DNA from: Aurelia coerulea
Taxonomy: Eukaryota; Cnidaria; Scyphozoa; Semaeostomeae; Ulmaridae
DNA: 64,000 nucleotides
NCBI GenBank assembly: GCA_039566865.1
Contig: CM076956.1
Location: 9,249,511 to 9,313,510 of the forward strand
Reading direction: 5' to 3'
Shown here: positions 47,191 to 57,881 of the stretch, one piece after another
Position numbering within the stretch: position 1 is the first letter of the stretch
How the letters are laid out: each line of letters starts with the position of its first letter
Position numbers and translations under genes: made by a program
The notes under the pieces: model-generated
Databases searched by the model: none
Seen by the model: the letters and a program-made list of their open reading frames with translations, nothing else
What the model was told of the DNA's origin: nothing

Positions 47191-48125
47191 TCATGTTTCA
47201 CTAGAGATGAGATTTGCCTTGGTCTTGATAGTATCAATATGTTTGTCCCAATTGAGTTGACTGTCTATCTGAACACCTAAGTATCTTGTATTGGTAATCA
47301 TTTCATTGTCATGATCACCTATTGAAAAAGATGGTTGAGCATCAGGCTGGCTTTCGATCTTACGGATGTTTGGACCAGAGTCTATGATAAGTGCCTGCGT
47401 TTTCACAACGTCCAGAGAAAGTTTGTTTGCATACAACCAATCCTGTAGCTTCAAAAGATCTGAGTTTAGGTCATCTTGTAGGTCATCAATGCTTTTTGAA
47501 GAGAGGGAAATGGCCGTATCATCAGCATACATGCTGACATGAGATTCTTGCAGGGAAAAGGGCAAATCATTGATGGTGTAAGTCAGAAACAAGAGTAGAC
47601 AAAGACAAGAGCCTTGAGGAACTCCACAGTTTATTCCCTTTACATCAGAGGAAGTGCCATCTACCCTGCAGAATTGTTTACGGTTATCCAAGTATGATAT
47701 GAACCAGTCATGTTCCAGGCCAGTCACTCCATAAATTTTCAGTTTTTTCAGTAGGATTTTATGATCAACCGTGTCGAAAGCCTTCTTCAGGTCAATAAAA
47801 ATTAGACCAGTGTATTTTCCTTCATCTATATTCAGGCACCAATCATTGGTGCTAGCCATAAGGGACTGTGGCAACCGAATGTAAGAGTCGAAAACCAGAC
47901 TGATGCTCATATAGTGATTTATTTGCGTCCAGGTATTCATAAAACTGTTGAAAGCTAATTTCTCAAATAGCTGAGATGTGAAAGGAAGAACTGATATTGG
48001 CCTATAGTTCGACCTGTCATCTTTTGCCCCACTCTTGAAGATGGAGTAATTTCTGTGCAAACCAAGCTCAAATGGAAGAAAAATACCCAGGTTTCTCGGA
48101 GCTTCTTTCCATTCCTTGTAAAAAA
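47191..48125 (-). pseudogene. Truncated, frameshifted non-LTR retrotransposon reverse transcriptase
   Basis: The minus-strand frame 48060-47191 holds reverse transcriptase blocks in order: SNYRPISVLP, LIFIDLKKAFDTVDHKIL, GVPQGS, and the catalytic YADD box (VSMYADDTAISLSS), then LDVVKTQALII. The expected block between FMNTWTQI and LMASTNDW reads out of frame, indicating a frameshift. Upstream bases to 48125 read PRNLGIFLPF...YSIFKSG in another frame, a second shift. The endonuclease domain and the C terminus are absent. The plan fits CR1/L2/Jockey-type LINEs. Dead copy. Confidence 0.88.
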
Positions 48126-48229
48126 CCTATAAATCAATTATATTAAATCCTCAAAAATCATAACCGAAAGTTTGATTGTTTTCCTTGTCGACTGTTTACG
48201 GGAAACGGTCACTCGCCGCAGCGTTATAG

Positions 48230-48512
48230 GTTCTTGGCTCTTCCAACGCAACAAACTACATTATTTGTTGCTGGCCTCCTCCCCGAAACGAGGTTCAATT
48301 TGCCCAATACGACCGAAGAGTTAAAAAAAGAGTTCTCTGAGAATCCTCCAATCTATATCACTGAACTGAATATTCCCCAAAAATTCTCATTCAAAGAGGA
48401 CAACGCTAGCGTTAATTCCCGTAGATCTGATATTTTTCGGGCCTATTTTGAATTGAAAGCGAAGAAGACTTCTTGTGGTTTAGAGAGCTTAAATTATGTT
48501 GATATCGGCTGA
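48230..48512 (+). CDS. Unassigned protein-like open frame
   Basis: The frame reads FLALPTQQTTLFVAGLLPET, continues with ELKKEFSENPPIYITELNIP and FRAYFELKAKKTSCG, and stops at 48510-48512. Composition and codon spread look protein-like, but there is no ATG at the start. The bases gcgttatag just before could be a splice acceptor. I do not recognise the family. It might be a terminal exon or old transposon coding sequence. Confidence 0.3.
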
Positions 48513-48750
48513 CCCTCGCACAAATAAGACTGTGTTTCATTTGGGGCAAGCCGCTGTCGCAAGTACTTCAAGTCAGTTGCACGGGGGTGTCTGTGGTCTA
48601 CGGAATATTTGGGTGAACAGCTGTCTGATTCTTCAGCGAACTTCACATTTTTTCGGGTGACAATGAAGCGCAGCAAAAAGTTGGAGTCATTGAACTGTAT
48701 CGCGTCGCACTGCGTCACACTGCAAGATCGCCTCAAATGTGAATTCTGCT

Positions 48751-48890
48751 TAAAGAGCCATTATCACCCAGAGTCCTTTGCGCGGACGTTGAAATTGAAT
48801 TCTGAAAATCGAATTAGGCTCAAGTGGAAGCCATGGATCGCCACTGTAGTAATAGGAAGATTTTACCTCAGTTGGCTGTCGCCTTTTCCA
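48751..48890. mobile_element. Family D palindromic element, half copy 3
   Basis: taaagagccattatcaccca, gagtcctttgcg, gaaaatcgaatta and ccatggatcgccactgtagt follow the left arm of family D as read at the right arm of 15439-15701. The opposite arm is missing. Confidence 0.62.
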
Positions 48891-49393
48891 AGTTCGCAAG
48901 AAATTCTAGCTGTATGAAAAAGAATCTTCTAAATAACTTGCTATCGACATTACTTAATTTCCACGCCAACACACCTGGCAAAAATTTTCTTAGGCCAATG
49001 AACAACATAATTCATGTCTGTGGTATTTTGTTTTTATATATTTTTTTTAATCAATCATCAATCTACCTCCCACCCCCCTTGCCAGAAGATTAAGGCAGAT
49101 CTGTACTGGAATGAAAGGAACAGCTAATAACCACAGCCGGGACTTTTGTCATTGCCAAAATATTCGGCAGGCACAGCCTTATATTTCACGACAGGAGAGT
49201 TCCAAAATGCTGTCGCTATCCTCCCCCTTTGATTTACTACGGGGACAATTGTGCTGTGGGATTTAAAACATGCGGTTGTTCAGTATTTGCCTAAACCAAT
49301 GACTTGAACAACCATGGGTAGCTAGACACCGCTGGTGTGCTTCTATGGTGGAGCGCTGCAACTAATATGTACATGCAGAGGAATAATTTCAAT

Positions 49394-49555
49394 CAGGGCC
49401 GTAAGAAGAAGCTTCGGATTGGGGGGGGGCAATTGTTCTTAAAACAATAGAGAACAATACATCTAATTAAGTCATGTGAAGTAGCACCATTGTTTTAAGT
49501 AATTATTGGGGGGGGCTTGAGCCCCCCTACCCCCCCCCCGCTTCCTACGGGCCTG
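49394..49555. mobile_element. hAT-type MITE, CAGG-CCGTAGGAAG family, copy 2, with 8-bp duplication
   Basis: Ends cagggccgtaagaagaagct and the inverse, gcttcctacgggcctg. Flanked by ATTTCAAT (49386-49393 and 49556-49563). It is the reverse complement of 4566-4735 through its interior (caattgttct, gagaacaatacatctaatta, accattgtttta). Confidence 0.87.
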
Positions 49556-50261
49556 ATTTCAATACTTCTGCGGAGAAGATAACTGTGCTAGCTCCTTCAT
49601 AGCAGTAAATAATGTTTTTCTCCGCAAAAGAATCAAGAATCAAGGCGTCAACTTCCCATGGAATAACCATTTGGAAACACTGCCTTCCTTACACCCCATG
49701 TCTGTTTCACATATTCAAGCCGAATCATAGTTGTTGGTTTTTCACTGTGGTTTTTCGTGAGATGTGGCTCGCCACTAGCCATGCACCATTTACTAGAGCA
49801 ATACTAGCTTTGAGGTGTCCAACACGCGAACGGTACGTTCTACTAGAACTTGCAACGACGGCATACACGCAAGGGTTAATTTAAGGTGCAGTGATGATCA
49901 ATTTGTGCAGTGATGGATTGACTGCTCGAGAATAAATACATTGAATACTCATTTCCAATCAAAGTTAGCTTGTTGCGCCCTTTTTGACAAGAGTTTGTCC
50001 CATTTATTGAAGCTAATTCGCCTGTTCATAATTTCTTCAAACAGAATGTTGGAGAGAATATAATATTCAGGCGCTATATAGTTGAAAAGTGAAAACATTG
50101 TCAAAACCGACTTGGAAGAGAATTGAATTGATAATAAGTAGTCAGAGATTGGAATCAAAAAGTACGACAGAATTTTGGGAAATCAGCTACGTGCCACTGC
50201 CAAACTGCTTTGAAAAAAGGAGAGCTATTTTAGCCGTTCTAGAGGTCATCTTCACAAAAAT

Positions 50262-50350
50262 TTTTCCGGGGGTTTCGCCGGGTTTCGCCCCCGGACCCCC
50301 GTAGACAAATGCCCCTTCACTTCGCGGCGGCTGGGGCCGCCGCTGGCTGA
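50262..50350. repeat. GC-rich repeat-like segment
   Basis: Reiterated gggtttcgcc, then gcggcggctggggccgccgc, which is itself palindromic. Much higher GC than its surroundings. No copy elsewhere in the window. Confidence 0.45.
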
Positions 50351-50804
50351 TCTGTTGCACTTTTGTTACGGATCTAGAGTTGCACCGGTACATCTACAGT
50401 GGGGACTTCTTTAGTATTGAAAGTTTGCTTTAAAAATGATTTAGTCTTGACTAGACGTACAAATATGCTGGTGAAAGACCAATCATCAGGACCATCAGAC
50501 CCTTTTAAAAGCCATGTTGTGTTCAGGTCGTTCAGTATGGCTGAAAGATGTCAAAAGCCGTAAGCGCTTCGCGCCTCCTTGTAAAGACATGCAGTTTAAC
50601 ATGTCTTCAAAATTAGATGAAATTTAAAATCATTGAAGAATCGACTTGGGTCCTTTCAAAAAGTATCCAATGAAACACATGAAAACGAGGCCGTTTTAAC
50701 CATTTTTCTGTCTTTTTGTCTGTCACTGGTAAAAGATGAAATGATAGCAAATTAGCTACAGCAAAAGAAATTGAGGATACAGCACTCAGCACAACGTCGT
50801 CCTC

Positions 50805-50869
50805 GGGGCCTTTTGTCATATTGGGACGGAGACGAAAAGTCCGTCCCAATATGATACAAGGCCCTGGGG
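50805..50869. repeat. Near-perfect hairpin
   Basis: Arms ggggccttttgtcatattgg and gacgga pair with tccgtc and ccaatatgatacaaggcccc around gacgaaaag. About 26 paired bases with few mismatches. Could be a minimal MITE. Confidence 0.65.
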
Positions 50870-51503
50870 ACTAGGTTGGACCCCGGTTGGACAGAGCGGA
50901 CATCGTCTTATAGAAGAATTTTGGCTTGTCTACAGTGACGGTTAAAAAGCTTCTAAACTCTTCAAATTTTTAGCTCAAGTTCTGAACCTCATGAAGGCTC
51001 TTCAGAGTTCAAACATGAACGAGCAACTGTGTGTTCACCGTATGAAAATTGTTTTATTCTCATTTGATCTTGAGCCTAACTTAATCTTCCGTTTCTTGTA
51101 ACCAATGTGAGACGATAATGTTTGTTGATGAAACAGAAAAGTCCGAAGTGAGTGTTTAGTAGCGAATTCAGCCCGTCGCCAGTTCTTGTACAGACGAGAT
51201 TTGCCTTTCTTGGCCTAACCCTGTTAATATTTCATTTTGTATATTGTAAATAGATGTAATTTTCAATCAATTTCTTTTTAGTTAATAATATTGTAAAGTT
51301 TGACACGGCCCCCTGTAAAGCAGTCCTCTCGATTAATGGGGCTACCTAGGGCTACCGCACCGGGGGCTACCGTGTAAAAATAATGAAAAATGTAATGAAA
51401 TATTATTTGAAATATGTTACCAATGTCCGCACAAATGTGATATGCAGGAATTGCCGTTCTTTTATATCCGAGTGGTTGAAATGTCTCATGCTCTGTTTTC
51501 CAA

Positions 51504-52127
51504 GTGAGTATGGAAATGAGCCCAGCTGAAAGCGCTAAGCGGAAAATATGTGCTCTCCACCACCTCTCAACTCGAAGTCAGTCAGTAAAGTCAGAATGCA
51601 AAATTCATTCTTTTTTCGCAAAACAAAACCCATTGTCCGAAGCCCTTGTTGAGATTCGCTCGCCTGGCCTGCATTTTAACTGCCGTATTTGCCACGTACT
51701 GTCCGCACTTTGCCCCCTCGTGTCGCTGCATATTTCTTCAGCGCTGTCCGCAGGTTTTTACAATGCTAGCCACTTGACCAGATCAGAATATTTGCAAAAT
51801 GTTTATTTTCTTCACTTGCGTGCACTTTCCTTTTCGGATATACCGGTGATCATCTCCCTCAAATGCTCGAGCCCCGCTCGAAATCTGGCCCAAATGTTTG
51901 AAATATTTAGCCGCAAAAAAACCAAGAACCAAAATGCGCTACCAAACAGTGCAAGGGCTATTCATTCGCCCGAAAACAGGAATCCCCGGTGCACTATTCT
52001 GTACAGGGAAAGCGCGCTGCCAGCTATTGCCAGACAGTACGTTTCGCTCCCAAGTACAACATCCCCGAAAGCGATAGCGAAATGTTTTGAAGATGTAACG
52101 CAGACGGAAGTGACGTTGCGTCTTTAG
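51504..52127 (+). other. Long unassigned open frame in a GC-richer stretch before KAT6
   Basis: About 200 codons with no recognised motif, Ser/Leu/Arg-rich, no domain-like pattern, and an overlapping open frame on the opposite strand. It probably reflects lower stop frequency in a GC-richer promoter-proximal region rather than a gene. Confidence 0.25.
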
Positions 52128-52773
52128 CAAACACAACTCGACAGGGCGTCGCTACAACTTTCCTGAAAGTTCTCGCCAAAACGCAAAGTTCATGTTGGTT
52201 TTTGTTTGAAATCTTTGAGAATAAATCGTTCATCTTTGTTCTCAAATGCTGTCCTGAGCAATCGATGAAATACAATTAGAGGAATACGGCAGAATTTGAT
52301 GGCAAAGAACAGCGCACTCACTTTCTCGTTGAGCGAATTGAGCGTCTCAATTGTTATCCAGTGGGGCGTCTGATCATTCTCGTGCCGGGGGTTTCCTGAA
52401 ACATCACGGCAACATTTGAAGATAGCGGCTAAGGTTTTACAAATTTTATTTTGAGTTTAGGTTATACTTTAAGGGACTAGGCTGCATATCGGGGTAAATG
52501 TCACAAATTTTTGAATCATGGATTGCAATGGAAAAGATAGCGAAGTCTATTTAGTGGTTGCGACATTTGGAGTGTTCCCCTGTTAGCGGGTCTCCATTGT
52601 CTGGATGTTATGCGTTTGCGGCAAAAAAGGAAGTCTATGCAAATTTGCGGCAAAGTAGTTTAGGCGATCTGCTGATCGCTGAAGGGAATATAGTCGCTTC
52701 GCAAGCTAAATTGTCTCAAAAAGAGAGCACGAAGTTACTTGAAATTATAAGAGAATATAATCTCAAAGCGAAA

Positions 52774-53262
52774 ATGAGTGATAAAAGTAAACTGATTATG
52801 GAAACGATCGCGCTCGTGCGCTCTCGGAAAGCCAGGCCCGACCTGGATCGCATCTCCAAGGCTATGCAACGCAATCATAACGTCGATCCGAAAGACACAG
52901 AAAGATGGCTTGATATGTTATGTGAGAAAGGAATCGTAGCTCGTAGACCATTTAAAGGTGCCGTTTCATACCGTATTGTCGCTGATGAGAAAGCAGGAGC
53001 CGCTAAAGCACACGCCAGATACTTCAGAAACGCGAAGAAGATCGCCAAAGCCATTCACGATTTGGACCCTCATGGATTGGGTGTCAGCCTGAACGCCATC
53101 GAAAGATTTGTGTCCACACACTGGCGTACTACATGCTCAATCCTCAGCCTCAGAGTTAGACTAAGATCTGTTCTTAGAGATGGAATTGAAGAAGGAAGAT
53201 TTATCAAGACAGTCAATGGATGCTACAAGCTTGGAACCGCTCAGCCAACCGATCCGCTGGAG
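52774..53262 (+). CDS. KAT6: KAT6 exon 1: two winged-helix domains
   Basis: 163 codons, donor gtgagt, phase 0. Starts MSDKSKLIMETIALVRSRKA. The frame stays open for 216 bases upstream without another ATG, so this start is well supported. The second domain reads SLNAIERFV...LRSVLRDGIEEGRFIKTVNG. Confidence 0.88.
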
Positions 53263-56200
53263 GTGAGTATCTCGGCCTACAACTTCCTCCTAAAATTTGT
53301 GGACGAAATTAAATTTTAGGCCAGGTCGATCATGTTGTTTCGTCAGCTCGCTTTTAGGGCGCGTCCAAAATTTCTGGAAATTGATTGACTTTAAAGGGTT
53401 GAATAGAAATAAGCATGCAGCAATTTCTGTAAGGTATTTTTCGTTTCGAGCTCAATTTCCCTGCAACCCCTCCCACTGATTACAGACCAGACTTAACTGC
53501 GTTCTTGTTGAGGAGAGAGATGTGAAATGTGAAGCGAGCTGTGAAACAGCAGCGACAAACTTCATTCCAGAAGCAGAACCGTTCTCTCCATTGACAACAC
53601 TAGCTAGTTCTTGAGTCCACCGTTCTTACTTATAATAGAAACATCAAGTTCATTTATTTTGAACCAAAGCAGCACGATAAAGTTTGCCAACTTCCAGTTC
53701 CAAAGGGTCAATGTGGTGAACTTCGGCATGGGCCTAATGTTTACGCGGTGTCCTTTGAGTCCATCACTTCTCACATTTCATGTTGACCCGTTGATCGTGG
53801 ACACTTTGCCCAGTCGGATTGGATCTGGTTCGCTGTCAGATTTTCAGACGTTTAGTTTATTTTGAAGTAAATTCGGGAGGATTTTTGGAGGAGTCTCATA
53901 ATTTTAAATTTTGGTAGGGATTGCTAAGTAAGGAGCTTCCTTGAAAGATTTGGGAAGGTTTATCTGCAGAAAGAGGTCATCAAGAATTGCTCCTCCTCAG
54001 CGGCTGGATTCTGGAGATATTTTCAGAGTTTCCACTTTCGATAAACGATTACGCTAAAGATGACAGCGGGCAGAGATCTTTTTTCCAACATGCATTGCAC
54101 TCGAATTATCAATCTTTAATGATTCTATAGGTATTTGTTTGAAGAACACAATACATCTTGGTAAAAATTTCCCTGCCACCATCCACAGTGTGCCCAGGGT
54201 GAGAAAAAATTAATTTTTGAGTTTTTGATTTTGAACCTTTAAGGGATGTTTTTCAATTGCATATACCCTGTACTAAAAGGTGCAAAAAACCAGACTTCAA
54301 AATATTCATCTGTTCCAGAGATACATCACTTCAAAGTTGCCAGTTTCACAAAACTTAACTGAACAAATTCTTCAAGCAGCATTTCGTCTCAAATAGTATG
54401 CATCAAACATTTTATCATTGATTCACTTCCCCTAAAGTTACAGCGATTGCAATAGGCTTATTCAAAAGCTGGGGAAATAAGCTTTCTAACTATCATCAAT
54501 AGAATTTTATTTTGGCAATGAAGCAATTTCAATTTTGGGAGCAAACTTGTGACTTAGAGAGTTTTTATTTCTCTTCTCGCCGTCTGTAACATCTTGTTAC
54601 ATTTTATAGATTTAAAAAAATGCGGGTCATTGCGGGGATATGCCGTTGCTTCCTTGTTATTGCATGCACTTCAGGGACGTAGGAAGCATCCCAAACTTGG
54701 AGGGGCACGACACTTCAAGGGCACTTATTTTATTAAGCTAAAGAGGCACTTCCTGAAAATAAAAAGGGAACTTCTTTGTTTATTCCAAAATCTTGGGGGG
54801 GGGACACGTGTGCCCAGTGCCCCCCGGTTCCTACGTCTCTGGTCGAGGGAGTGGAGTCAAAAATGCTAATTTCGCTTAAGGGGGGATTAGGGCAAAGGGT
54901 GGGGAATTGTTTCAAAACGGTGCTTCCGGCGTCAAAATTACAAACGTTCTTGCCCTTATATGTTCTGTTTATGTTGCACTACCTGTAGGAAAACATTTCG
55001 TTTAATACGATGATGCTTTCCTCAATATAATACCAGCCTTAGCTCATCCCAAACTTAAATTTGAAGAAGGAGGTTGATGGGCAGGGGGTCAAAGGAGCGG
55101 AAGGGGGGTGGTAAAGTGCGACGTTTTTTTCAAAAATAGAATAATAGGAGCTTATCACCATATTATGAATTTCGATATTGCACTCTTCCATATACAGTAT
55201 TGCATAACAAACACTGTATGCATTTTAGGGGAAACCAATCACATGTACATTGATGCTATCTTCATCTCTTCAGTCTCAAAATTGTGGTGCACGTTTTTGT
55301 GTGTCATCTCCTACTTCTCCGCACACTAAACAACATGGACATGGCCGTTTTGAGGTAACATAGGGATTTAACACAATAAGCCCACGTCGGAATATGCCAT
55401 GAATGTTCTTTTTTACTGAAGTTTGCCCTGCCCGTGCACATTGCCCACTTTGAATTGACCTTACATGTTTGTTCCAGCTTTCTAATGGATTCTAAATCCA
55501 CTTTGCAATTGATTTTGCCATTCAAGAAAGCTATTTTTCTCCTGTATATTTTACAACTAATATTGAATTTTCAAATTTACTGATTACATTAAAAGGAAGG
55601 TGCAAGAAATATAGTAATTATTTGCAGTAAACAAATAAAACCTCACTTTTTGTGGAAAACAACTCGTTCTTGGTAGTAAACAACTGGAATTCATACAAAC
55701 CAGTTCACAAGTTTTTCTTTATTCCTTGAGATATATATTGAAATGGTTATAGTCAAACACCCTAGTCTTCAAAAACTTTACGTAATAAAGAATACATTTT
55801 TGCAACATAAAGAAATCTAGCACAGAAAGATGGACATGAAACCACTTCATATTTTTATGGGAATATTGGGTCCCAGACCTCGTAAATAGTAGTTATTTCT
55901 CTCAAGCTCGTTGTCTTTACCATTGATGATTCCTGATGCACTCTTGAAACCTTCTCAGAAAAAAACCAGCAATAAATTCAATATAGTGCTATTTTGTTAA
56001 AATCGCCCAAATAAGGAAATTTGCCCCAGCACCCCCCTATTTCGGAAAATTTTAAGATATCCTTCATGTCATATCCTTTAGAAAACCTTTCTAACGAGCC
56101 CTCAACCATATTTTTATCAGTTTTCTTTCTCGCGCTATGAATTTATTCTCGAAATCGGAGATCTGGGCACACTGTGCCATCTTTAGCGTAATCGTGTATT

Positions 56201-57850
56201 TAGCAAAGTTTCATTATGATACGCAGTACTTCAAAATTCCATGAAATAACAAAAGATTTTAGAATCCAAAATATTTTTTCTGACACTGGTCACAGCAACT
56301 CTTCAGGTAATATCCAAAGAGGAGAACTGTAAAGTGAATATGTATGTGCACTGATTTTAAAGTAGCCAAACAATAAACCTGCTTCGCTTTTTCTTTGGTA
56401 AATAGAGAAGCGCTAAGATAAAGCCCGGGGGTATTGTAACACGTTGGAGGTATGGGTATGTACTGCCCATATGGGTGGGTTTTTGGCCCAAAATTCTCAA
56501 CCGTCCATCCCCAGGCCGTGTACCCTCCCCCCATGGATTAAAGTCTTACTGTCATTAAGACTAAGAGCCTTTCTTTTATCAGTTGCTTTTGATCACCTTG
56601 AGAGATGGTCCTGAAATCCCATTGGTTCTGCAGTGATATTCTTATACATTCTTATAGGGAAGGTTCAACTGAGTGCGGTGAAGGAGCTTATTTCACTATA
56701 ATGCACATTCAAAAATGCTGCAACATGTAAAAATATTGTTTGATTCAACTTCTTTTTAGAAAGCTAAGAGTTTGATTGATGAACATCAAAGAGTACCACG
56801 CTAGTGTCTCGTTTAATTCCCACCCTGACCACCCCCCCCCCGGGCAGCCTGGGGGTCAACAAAAATTCCTTGCTCAAATGCCCGGGGGCTGGGAAAATTT
56901 GTTGTGCAAATGCCCGGGGGTGTCCCGGGGGGGATGGTCAGGGTAGGAATTGAATGAGACATAATTCCCATGACCTTCTTCTGCACAGAAACCAAGGGAA
57001 TTAATTTTTATTTGCCAATGCCAATTGCTTTCTGTATATACTGACAGTAAAACTTTAACCGCATTCTAAATCACGCGTGCCAATGATTTTAAAAAAACCT
57101 TTTTGCACAATTTAGAAGCCCACGTTCCTCTTCCCACCTTAATAATCTTGAGGCATATTGAAAAATTCAAGCTGGAAGCCAATAGAACATATGGAGTGTT
57201 TTATTTAATAGGCTATTTTGCACCGGCAATGTGTGCAAGGCAAACAGTGAGTATGGTACGCAAAAAGGCAAAAGACTATTTTCTTCACAAATGCATGTGT
57301 CATACTCAGGGGTGGCTTGTGTTCTCCAAAGAAAGTTGTTTACACACCTTTTCTCTTGTTGAAATGACAACTGAAGTGGGTCTCCTTGATTTGCTAATTT
57401 CAAGTTTGTGACAATATATTTATTGGTGCCATGATCTGGTGTGACCAGTGTCAGATAAAATATTTAATGTTGCAACTACTGTAGTTCTGCTACCAGCAAT
57501 TTTAGAATATGGATCTCTGCCCTTCGACAAACAAAAAATTAGGAGAAAGTTGGTGGCTAGAAATGTGTTGATGGCGACACCCTCTGAACAGTTGACTGAC
57601 TGACCTTTAGAATTATGAGTAATTTGCAAGTTGTAGGAATATGACTGGTGAAGCAAAGGCTTTCCTTCCCTTGACAAAATTTTCATCTGAAGATTTTGTA
57701 CTTTGTGTGACTTCTTGTGAATTTTATGATAGTGAGAGTCATCATTGGAGTTAAAAGTTTTATTGCCAAGGTGGACTGGGCAATCTGAATACAGTCAATT
57801 TGTGTTTTCCATAGATAATCAAACAATAAACATGGTATGTGGCATATGGC

Positions 57851-57881
<31 letters not shown>

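Larger units (their letters stand above)
48138..52773. other. Region between LINE fragment and KAT6 start
   Basis: Contains an unassigned frame (48230-48512), a half copy of family D (48751-48890), a hAT-type MITE (49394-49555), a GC-rich repeat (50262-50350), a hairpin (50805-50869) and a more GC-rich stretch (51490-52140) that probably belongs to the KAT6 promoter region. No recognised gene. Confidence 0.55.
54045..56195. repeat. Inverted-repeat pair bounding about 2.15 kb
   Basis: acgattacgctaaagatg at 54045-54062 is the exact inverse of 56178-56195, and cacagtgtgccc at 54184-54195 is the exact inverse of 56165-56176. At the right the two blocks are adjacent. At the left they are separated by 121 bases of another element. 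Likely the TIRs of a decayed DNA transposon. Confidence 0.68.

Noticed and set aside
51504..52127. 207-codon frame as a possible gene upstream of KAT6
   Set aside because: No motif, a non-ATG first codon, an open frame on the other strand too, and a GC-richer setting; most likely chance in a promoter-proximal region.
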